Assembly (NCBI RefSeq): GCF_030272615.1
Contig: NC_081414.1
Coordinates: 822,117,896 to 822,181,895 of the forward strand
Direction: 5' to 3'
DNA length: 64,000 nucleotides
Source of the DNA: Cryptomeria japonica
Lineage: Eukaryota > Streptophyta > Pinopsida > Cupressales > Cupressaceae
Shown here: piece after piece, positions 56,610-64,000 of the stretch
Numbering within the stretch: the first letter of the stretch is position 1
Layout of the letters: every line of letters starts with the position of its first letter
The notes under the pieces: model-generated
Told to the model about the DNA's origin: nothing
The model's database searches: none
What the model saw: the letters and a program-made list of their open reading frames with translations, nothing else
Made by a program: the position numbers and the translations under genes

Positions 56610-57232
56610 CCACGCTTTGGAGGAAATCAATGTGTTCATGCAAGGAGCACCTTTCTTCTACCATGAGAATGATTCTTTTGCACTGGAGGATATTTAGAAG
56701 TCAATATCCAAAAATTTCTATAGTGTGGAACCAGAGTTGGCTGACTCAAAGTAATTTTCAGCTTTCAGAATACCAAGAGGTTATGTACACAATCTCCCAA
56801 TAGAAGGGTGGTTTAGAGAATTACCTCTCCCCCCCCCATGAATATTCAGGAAGCACTTCCTCAAACAAATGACTATTAGCCTCCATGGGATCAAAGAAAA
56901 AAATTGAAGCATAGACTCTAGACGATGTGGTGGTGTCCTTCCTGAAGAACTCTGCACTATAATTGAAAATTCACGAGGGAAACTGCAAGATAGTGAAGAG
57001 AAATACAATCTTGAAAAGTGGGAAGAATGGATCTTGGTCTGGGTGGGGCCAAGTTAGGTGGCTCCTCTAGAGGTTGACGAGATAGAAATCATATTAGGAT
57101 TTGAAAAAGATCACACTTGTGGAACTTCGTGTGCAAGTGATCGATTGCAGTGTTTGGGTAATGCATTCCAAATAGATACAATTGCATTCCAAATGGGTAA
57201 TGTCTTGATTAAATACTTTTATCCTGATGGCA
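56610..57232 (+). pseudogene. DRM-like: DRM-type DNA methyltransferase fragment, sense arm 1
   Basis: Reading from about 56610: APFFYHENDSFALEDI, ISKNFYSVEPELADSK, RIPRGYVHNLPIEGWF, LVWVGPS-VAPLEVDEIEI, then RLQCLGNAFQIDTIAF and VLIKYFYPDG in the loop. Order and spacing match the region preceding SAM motif I in plant DRM (domains-rearranged) cytosine methyltransferases. In DRM this part carries motifs VI-X placed before I-V. Stops (56697 TAG, ~56751 TAA, ~56839 TGA, 57055 TAG) and shifts make it non-functional. No UBA domains or catalytic PC motif are found. No intron is evident across the readable part, hinting at capture from a spliced copy or a single exon. Confidence 0.85.
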
Positions 57233-57860
57233 TGCAACTGTATCTATTTGGAATGCATAAACCAAACACTGCAATCGATCACCTGCACACGAAGTTCCAC
57301 GATTGTGATCTGTTTCAAATCCTAATATGATTTCTATCTCGTCAACCTCTAGAGAAGCTACCTGACTTGGCCCCACCCAAACCAAGATCCATTCTTCCAA
57401 ATTTTCAAGATTGTATTTCTCTTCACTATCTTGTTTTTTCCCTCATGAATTTTCAATTATAGTGCAGAGTGCTTCACGAAGGACACCACCACATCATCTA
57501 GAGTCTATGCTTCAATTTTTTTCTTTGATCCCATGGAGGCCAATAGTCCTTTGTGTAAGGAAGTTCTTCCTGAATAGTCACGGTGAGGAGAGGTAATGCT
57601 TAAAATTCCCCTTCTATTGGGAGATTGTGTACATAACCTCTTGGTCTTCTGAAAGCTGAAAATTACTTCAAGTCCGCCAACTTTGGTTCCACACTATAGA
57701 AATTTTTGGATATTGACTTCCAAATATCCCTTGGTGCAAAACATCATTCTCATAATAGAAAAAAGGTGCTCCTTGCATGAGCACATTGATTTCCTCCAAG
57801 CGTGGCCCAATAGGTTTCGTAGGAACTCCAAAACCAATTAGTCCCTCTAGACATAAAGTA
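57233..57860 (-). pseudogene. DRM-like: DRM fragment, antisense arm 1
   Basis: Minus-strand translation repeats the arm-1 protein: 57400-57209 gives EEWILVWVGPSQVASLEVDE and IILGFETDHNRGTSCAGDRL, then AFQIDTVACHQ. The CAG codon at 57362-57364 (minus) is still intact where the sense arm has TAG. Further out, 57596-57411 covers the IENSRGKLQDSEEKYNLEKW-equivalent part. Broken by shifts. Confidence 0.82.
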
Positions 57861-58335
57861 CATACATCACATCACACACTCTAGACATTGTTTGTTTGTA
57901 TTGCATACTCTCTATCTATTTATCACCCTTAAAAACTTCCGTCTTCCATTCTCCAATTTGTCTCTTCTAGGCAGCTAATGAGCTTGTTTCCATGTCATTC
58001 AAGATAATGTTTTCTTGCTTTCTTTTAGGAAATTTTCTTGCACATGACTCTTTAGCTTGTATATTCTACTTCCGTATAGATATAAATTTTCATTCAAGCT
58101 CAGATAATAATTAAATAAAATAAGCATTTGTAATGAAAATATTTAGTCATTCGATGTTACATATTATCTGACGGAAAGATCCTAGACAATTCTTGGAGAA
58201 AGGAAACATCATTGATAATCATTTTTTGTAAATATCACTTAATCAAATAAATTTAAAATGTTTTATGTAATTTTTAAAATTAGAACTTGTTCAATGCTTT
58301 CATGCACCGATGGCAAAGCCATCTGACCCTCACCA

Positions 58336-58835
58336 TTATCCATAATAGAACAAATCAATATAATAGGCTATTATAAAGAATATATACAAAAATATGAAAG
58401 AATATTAAATTACCATTACAAATCCATAAACCATTAAATAGTTAAAATAGATATAAATTTTTAAATGTCTCCCTATAAACACCACAACCATAACCAAAAC
58501 AAAAAAAATTCTTACCTGCAAAAACTAAGTAGCTGGTGAGTTGCAAGTCTACAACATCTCTCTGATGATCAAACCGTTTCTTAATTTTTTTCTTCTTATT
58601 AGTCAATGGATTTAGTTGCATGTACAAGTTTTCTATTTGAAGCCTTTTGTTTCCCTATATTTGAGACTTAATAAAATTCTTGTGAGTAGGAAATTGATTC
58701 AGGACTTACGTGTGAAGAATTTGGCAAAGTAAATGATGACAATCAAACTCAAATTTTATCTGTCTTGAAAGCCTTTTATCCTGATGACATTAAATTAAAG
58801 CGTTTTATCCTGATGACATTACATTTAAAAACTGC
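58336..58835. other. Right flank of inverted repeat 1
   Basis: Matches 61021-61480. The minus strand 58627-58442 encodes a 61-codon ORF (MYMQLNPLTNKKKKIKKRFD ... LQLTSYLVFAG) followed by GTAAGAATTTTTT, which looks like a splice donor. It is preserved in unit 2 (61312-61127). I cannot assign it. At 58765-58800 the plus strand reads LSVLKAFYPDDIKLK, a DRM fragment just before motif I. Confidence 0.5.
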
Positions 58836-59299
58836 ATTAAACATATATTATTTATTTGATTTAATGTTATTTGCAAAAAATGATTATCAATGATATTTCC
58901 TTTCTCCAATAATTGTCTAGGATCTTTCTGTCAGATAATATGTAACATCAAATGACTAAATATTTTCTTTACAAATGCTTATTTTATTTAATTATTATCT
59001 GAGCGTGAATTAAAATGTATATATGTACGAAAGCAGAACATAAAATCTTTAGAGTCATGTGCAAGCAAATTTCCTAAAAGAAAGCAAGCAGGCATTATCG
59101 TGAATGACATGGAAACAAGCTCATCAGCTTCCTAGAAGAGAGCAATTGGAGAAAAGGAGAGGAAAGTGTTAAAGGGTGATAAATAGATAGAGAGTATGCA
59201 ATACAAACAAACAATGTCTGAAGTGTGTGATGTGACATCTTTAATTTATGTCTGAAGGGACTAACTAGTTTTGGAGTTCCTGTGAAACCTATTGGGCCA

Positions 59300-59919
59300 T
59301 GCTTTGGAGGAAATCAATGTGTTCATGCAAGGAGCACCTTTTTTCTATTATGAGAATGATGCTTTTGCACTGAAGGATATTTGGAAGTCAATATCCAAAA
59401 ATTTATATAGTGTGGAACCAGAGTTGGCTGACTCGAAGTAATTTTCATCTTTCAAAACACCAAGAGGTTATGTACACAATATCTGAATAGAAGGGTGATT
59501 TCAAGCATTACCTCTCCCCCCCCATGAATATTCAGGAAGCACTTCCTCAAACAAAGGACTATTGGCCTCCATGAGATCAAAGAAAAAAATTGAAGCATAG
59601 AATCTAGACGATGTGGTGGTGTCCTTCGTGAAGAACTCTGCACTATAATTGAAAATTCACGAGGGAAACTACAAGATAGTGAAGAGAAATACAATCTTGA
59701 AAAGTGGAAAGAATGGATCTTGGTTTGGGTGGGGCCAAGTTAGGTGGCTCCTCTCGAGGTTGACGAGATAGAAATCATATTAGGATTTGAAAAATATCAC
59801 ACTCGCGGAACTTCGTGTGTGAGTGATCGATTGCAATGTTTGGGAAATGCATTCCAAATAGATACAATTGCATTCCAAATGGGTAATGTCTTGATTAAAT
59901 ACTTTTATCCTGATGGCAT
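59300..59919 (+). pseudogene. DRM-like: DRM fragment, sense arm 2
   Basis: Same protein as arm 1: FYYENDAFALKDIWKSISKN (Trp intact where arm 1 has TAG), YSVEPELADSK, LVWVGPS, then APLEVDEIEIILGFEKYHTR and RLQCLGNAFQIDTIAF. It shares the TAG after WVGPS with arm 1, so that mutation preceded the tandem duplication. Confidence 0.83.
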
Positions 59920-60500
59920 GCAACTGTATCTATTTGGAATGCATTACCCAAACACTGCAATCAATCACTCACACACTAAGTTCCACGAGTGTGATCTTTT
60001 TTAAATCCTAATATGATTTCTACCTCGTCAACCTCTAGAGGAGCTACCTGACTTGGCCCCACCCAAACCAAGATCCATTCTTCCCACTTTTCAAGATTGT
60101 ATTTCTCTTTACTATCTTGTTGTTTCCCTCACAAGTTTTCAATTATAGTGCAAAGTTCTTCATGAAGGACACCACCACATCGCCTAGAGTCTATGCTTCA
60201 ATTTTTTTCTTTGATCCCATGGAGGCCAATAGTCCTTTGTTTGAGGAAGTGCTTCTTGAATAGTCATGGGGGGGAGAGGTAATGCTTGAAATTGCCCTTC
60301 TATTGGGAGATTGTGTACATAACCTCTTGGTCTCCTGAAAGCTGAAAATTACTTTGAGTCCACCAACTTTGGTTCCACACTATAGACATTTTTGGATATT
60401 GACTTCCAAATATCCCTCAGTGTAAACATCATTCTCGTAATAGAAAAAAGGTGCTCCTTGCATGAACACATTGATTTCCTCCAAGCGTGGCCCAATAGGT
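59920..60500 (-). pseudogene. DRM-like: DRM fragment, antisense arm 2
   Basis: Reverse complement of sense arm 2. The minus strand at about 60060-60030 keeps CAG (SQVAPLEVDE) where the sense arm has TAG. The readable peptide order is the same as antisense arm 1. Confidence 0.8.
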
Positions 60501-61443
60501 TTCGCAGGAACTCCAAAACCAGTTAGTCCCTCCAGACATAAATTACAGACGTCACATCACACACTCTAGACATTGATTGTTTGTATTGCATACTCTCTAT
60601 CTATTTATCGCCCTTAAACACTTTCCTCTGCCATTCTCCAATTTGTCTCTTCTAGGGAGCTGATGAGCTTGTTTCCATGTCATTCAAGATAATGTTTGCT
60701 TGCTTTCTTTTAGGGAATTTTCTTGCACATGACTCTTCAGCTTGTATGTTATGCTTCCATATAGATATAAATTTTAATTCAAGCTCAGATACTAATTAAA
60801 TAAAATAAGCATTTGTAATGAAAATATTTAGTCATTCGATGTTACATATTATCTGATAGAAAGATCCTAGACAATTCTTGGAGAAAGGAAACATCATTGA
60901 TAATCATTTTTTGTAAATATCACTTAATCAAATAAATTAAAAATGTTTCATGTAATTTTTAAAAGTAGAACTCATTCAATGCTTTCATGCATCGATGGCA
61001 AAGCCGTCTGACCCACACCATTATCCATAATAGAACAAATCAATATAATAGGCTATTATAAAGAATATATACAAAAATATGAAAGAATATTAAATTACCA
61101 TTACAAACCCCTGAACCATTAAATAGTTAAAATAGATATAAATTTGTAAATGTCTCCCTATAAACACCACAACCATAACCAAAACAAAAAAAATTCTTAC
61201 CCGCAAAAACTAAGTAGCTGGTGAGTTGCAAGTCTACAACATCTCTCTGATGATCAAACTGTTTCTTAATTTTGTTCTTCTGATTAGTCAATGAATTTAG
61301 TTGCATGTACAAGTTTTCTATTTGAAGCCTTCCATTTCCCTATATTTGAGACTTAATTAAATTCTTGTGAGTAGGAAATTGATTCAGGAGTTACGTGTGA
61401 AGAATTTGGCAAAGTAAATGATGACAATCAAACTCAAATCTTA

Positions 61444-61690
61444 TCTATCTTGAAAGCCTTTTATCTTGATGACATTAAATTAAAGTTCTTTCTCTATTTT
61501 CTGGTGATCTCTGGAGTAGAGGTTGCTTTGCATCGACCTGGGATACATTTAACTTGTGTTGTATCTATGGAAATATGTATCCTAGGATGATGCAATGCAA
61601 CCTCTACTCCACCAATACTAGATAGAAGAGAAAGTACTTTAATATAAAGTTATCAGGATATAATGCTTTCAAGACATATATTAGGTATAA
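61444..61690. repeat. DRM-like: DRM motif-I hairpin 3
   Basis: Sense half 61444-61583: LKAFYLDDIKLK, then (with a one-base shift) VLSLFSG and EVALHRPGIHLTCVVSMEI, the SAM-binding motif I and following strand of DRM. Antisense half 61584-61690: minus reading KVLSLLSSIGGVEVALHH. The halves meet at TCCTAGGA (61580-61587). The arms differ at many sites, so the inversion is old. Confidence 0.8.
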
Positions 61691-62144
61691 AAGGAAGCCT
61701 ACCCTGTCATTTGAAGGGGTTTACCTACAATTCAAGTGATCTCTTAATTATAAAATCAATTCAATTCCAAGTGAATAGGCAATCAAGCATTCATCAAGAA
61801 TTGAAGGAGAAATCAAGTTAATAAAGATATCATCTTTTAAATTAAGAAATGGGAAGGAGATTAAGAATACAAACCTTCCATATTGCCAAGGTATATTAAA
61901 ATCAGTTTAAAGTGTATTCATTTAGGGACCTTTCATAAAATATTCTCAACTTCACATCATAAAAGGATCTTAAAATATTCATTGTTTATAATGATAAGAA
62001 TTTGGTTGTTCCATATACCTTCCTTTACTATTCTAAAAATATCATTGACCAAAATATTGTGTAGCAATAGTATGGAGTGCATTTCATCTATTTTATGCCT
62101 AAATATTTCATCATACCACTTTCTTTTCAAAGGTGACTAATTAA
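61691..62144. other. AT-rich DNA between hairpins 3 and 4
   Basis: First part (to about 61820) is repeated at 62441-62575 (AGGTATAAAAGGAAGCCTAC and on). The rest, about 61820-62144, has no partner and looks like an insertion. No gene seen. Confidence 0.5.
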
Positions 62145-62440
62145 TTGTGGTGTTTGGGTAATGCATTTCAAATAGATCTAGTTGCATACCATTTATCTGT
62201 CTTGATTAAAGACTTTTATCCTGATGGCATTAAATTAAAGTTCTTTCTCTATTTTCTGGTGATCTCTGGAGCAGAGGTTGCTTTGCATCGACCTGGGATA
62301 CATTTAACTTGTGTTGTATCTATGGAAATATGTATCCTAGGATGATGCAATGCAACCTCTTCTCCACCAATACCAGATAGAAGAGAAAGTACTTTAATTT
62401 AAAGCCATCAGGATAAAATGCTTTCAAGACATATATTAGG
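62145..62440. repeat. DRM-like: DRM motif-I hairpin 4
   Basis: Sense half 62145-62343: CLGNAFQIDLVAYHLSVLIK, DFYPDGIKLK, SGAEVALHRPGIHLTCVVSM. This joins the segment at the centre of the large palindromes to motif I and so shows the original gene order. Antisense half 62344-62440 (minus): KVLSLLSGIGGEEVALHH. It is a direct repeat of hairpin 3 at an offset of about 755 bp. Confidence 0.85.
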
Positions 62441-62826
62441 TATAAAAGGAAGCCTACCCTGTCATTTGAAGGGATCTACCTAAAATTCAAGTGATCTCTT
62501 AATTATTAAATCAATTCAATTCCAAGTGAACAAGAAATCAAGCATTGAAGGAGAATTGAAGTTGGTGCAGGTGCATTTGGAAGACCAAAGGACTCAATGA
62601 AGCCATTCAAGACTTTTGAAGGTCTTAGGAGTGAAGAGCCAATCAATTATGATGTCTTAAGGGGGAAGCCTTAAACAAAACACACTAAGCTTTAACTACT
62701 TAGGTGTGTTGTGGGCCCATTCCTTCCCTTGATGTCCCTTCTCGTTTGTTTCCGTTAAAAAGACAATCACTATTAGCATTTGAATTCAAATAGTGTTCCC
62801 GTGTTTGACTGCATAGAACAAAGCAA
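62441..62826. other. Unassigned sequence
   Basis: Up to 62575 it repeats 61691-61820. The rest is unremarkable; a GTTAAAAAGACAATC stretch precedes the next ATG. Confidence 0.4.
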
Positions 62827-62889
62827 ATGGCATCAGAAACTCCCATCTACCTCGCAGTTGTCGTAGAATACCTCCTCGAGGAGATATTC
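62827..62889 (+). pseudogene. Possible histone H2A-like fragment
   Basis: The peptide PIYLAVVVEYLLEEI resembles the conserved YLAAVLEYLAAEV helix of histone H2A. Only about 15 residues match and no flanking H2A sequence is seen. It could be chance or a captured scrap. Confidence 0.3.
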
Positions 62890-62954
62890 TCATGTCCTTT
62901 CCTGCTTTATGTTGTCAATGAAATACATAAGCGTCCTCACAATGCAGTCAATGC

Positions 62955-63385
62955 AACAAATAGATTTCCATTTCGATCAGTTTTATTTCCCAACGTACTC
63001 TCTACCTGTGCCAAAATGGGAGCTTTGGAACAGAGTATGGGCTTCCATCAAAGAAGAAGGTAAGGACAATTAATATCAGATGCTTACGGTTGGAAATGCT
63101 CTATTTGATATGTTTGGAAAATGTGGAAGTATAGACATGAAAGCACATGAACTGTTTGGTGAGATGAATGAAAGAAACATGATCTAATGGAATGATATGA
63201 TTGCACGATATGCATAAAATGTGTTTGAAATGGATTTAGAAACTTCCAACCAAATATGATTAGTGAGTATAGATGTTGTAGTGCAACTGCCCAGGTACAC
63301 ATGCATGGAAAATGTGTAAGCTTAGATAAGGCACATGAACTATTTGACATAATGCCTCAAAGATCACCCAATATCGAATGACGGT
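62955..63385 (+). pseudogene. Pentatricopeptide-repeat (PPR) protein fragment
   Basis: Three repeat-like pieces in changing frames: VLSTCAKMGALEQSMGFHQ (about 63000-63055), VGNALFDMFGKCGSIDMKAH with ELFGEMNERNMI and WNDMIARYA (about 63088-63217), and LDKAHELFDIMPQRSP (about 63320-63370). This is the typical plant PLS-type PPR pattern. TAA replaces a Ser and a Gln codon. PPR proteins act in organelle RNA processing. This piece lacks most repeats and any C-terminal editing domain. Confidence 0.75.
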
Positions 63386-64000
63386 TGGGAGAAAGAAAAC
63401 ATCAAATTTTTGATAATCTTAAATATTTCCTTATTTATCACTATAAATCTATTATGAATTTAGTCTCAATATTGCAGAAATTTATTCTATTATGAATGCA
63501 ATATTTAGGGATGTAATCTTTATATTTTTTTTTAATTACAAAAAGGTCCTAATAGAATCCCCAACTAATTAATCTAGAGAAATATATGATTAAAGAAAGA
63601 AATTCAATCCTCACCTCTATGGTCTTGAAGGCTTTTAAGACACTTGGATTCCCATTTTGGCCTACTTTTCCTTGACCCTATGTTAAGATAGTAAACTAGT
63701 TTGAGAGAATCTATTGGGTGGGAAATTGTGTATGGTTGCAATTATTTTCATCCATGGAAAGTGTTTTAAATTTTGGACCAATAGAGGATAAGTATTTCTT
63801 GAACCTTCAAGGACATGTGTAGAGCACCGCATGGATGTTTCTCCATTATTGAACTCTTTGAATATGTAAGTAAATTATTTTTGGTTGATGACACAGTAAG
63901 TGTGGTATTTGTCTTTTCGATATGTTATGGATAATATTAATCAAATATGGAATTTTTTTGATGCTATATACACTATGTTTTGGATTGAATTTAGGTAAGC
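63386..64000. other. AT-rich sequence, no feature seen
   Basis: No ORF of interest, repeat or element end recognised to the window edge. Confidence 0.5.

Larger units (their letters stand above)
56080..58335. repeat. Large inverted repeat 1 (arms ~1.1 kb, 46-bp loop)
   Basis: Left arm 56080-57186 and right arm 57233-58335 are reverse complements with moderate divergence; the axis is near 57210. The closest inner pairing is GCATTCCAAATAGATACA against TGTATCTATTTGGAATGC. Outer ends read GGCTTTGCCATC and GATGGCAAAGCC. The inner ~0.6 kb of each arm is DRM coding sequence; the outer ~0.5 kb is non-coding. Confidence 0.9.
58836..61020. repeat. Large inverted repeat 2 (arms ~1.05 kb)
   Basis: Left arm about 58836-59873 and right arm about 59920-61020, axis near 59897, with the same loop as repeat 1 (TTCCAAATGGGTAATGTCTT and on). 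Its left arm is shorter at the outer end than repeat 1. The right end again reads GATGGCAAAGCCGTCTGACC. Confidence 0.9.
56150..61485. repeat. Tandem duplication of a ~2.69-kb unit
   Basis: Unit 1 (about 56150-58800) and unit 2 (about 58843-61485) align in direct orientation with an offset near 2690 bp, each holding one whole palindrome and the same ~450-bp right flank. The right flank carries an ORF of 61 codons on the minus strand in both units. Confidence 0.85.

Noticed and set aside
56781-57008. Minus-strand ORFs in the left arms of the palindromes (56781-57008, 59452-59694)
   Set aside because: They are antisense to the DRM reading and mirror the right-arm plus-strand frames; the DRM frame explains the sequence.
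1-64000. tRNA or rRNA genes
   Set aside because: tRNA-like words found are retroelement primer sites without cloverleaf context; no rRNA sequence recognised.

Overview
The window is a stretch of nuclear DNA from a plant with a large, repeat-rich genome, probably a gymnosperm. The evidence is AT-rich intergenic DNA, several nested LTR retrotransposons of Copia and Gypsy type with tRNA primer sites, a PPR-family pseudogene, and fragments of a plant DRM-type DNA methyltransferase. The species call is an inference. I see no intact host gene, rRNA or tRNA.

Layout. (A) 1-5360: the 3' part of a Copia-like LTR element (+ strand) with an eroded multi-zinc-knuckle gag and a long reading frame of unknown function. 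It sits in a Gypsy element, D (minus strand; gag, DG-G-A protease, G-patch), whose pieces are 5361-5575 and 13469-20211. (C) 5576-13463: a complete, young element inserted in D, with 1.27-kb LTRs, a GTAGG target duplication and one intact 1131-codon Gag-type ORF but no polymerase. 20212-20346 is a Copia integrase scrap (E). (G) 20347-42034: a decayed Copia element (+) whose 5' LTR is split by a 13-kb element F (minus). F has 1.5-kb LTRs, a long low-complexity frame, and an antisense plant-mobile-domain (PMD) pseudogene. G's pol is split by H (36223-40289), a small non-coding LTR element. (J) From about 42035: a Gypsy-like element with a long putative LTR, whose gag is split by B (46134-52858). 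B is a full-length, opposite-strand relative of A with both LTRs, a primer site, a polypurine tract and the same unknown long reading frame. 54431-55786 holds a Copia gag-protease remnant (K).

55787-62600 differs from the rest. It holds two tandem 2.69-kb units, each a large palindrome whose arms encode, in sense and antisense, part of the catalytic region of a DRM-type (domains-rearranged) cytosine methyltransferase. Two smaller hairpins follow, built from its SAM-binding motif. DRM carries out RNA-directed DNA methylation in plants, so transcripts of these palindromes could fold into double-stranded RNA matching the methylation enzyme itself. The last kilobases hold a PPR pseudogene and unremarkable AT-rich DNA.

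The retroelements form a nest: removing C, H or B together with one target copy restores the reading frame of the interrupted element. Many internal stops are TAG or TGA where CAG or CGA is expected, which fits decay of methylated cytosines. The most interesting items are the DRM palindromes, the A/B family with its roughly 1115-codon unknown frame, the antisense PMD gene in F, and a leader block shared by the otherwise different elements D and F.
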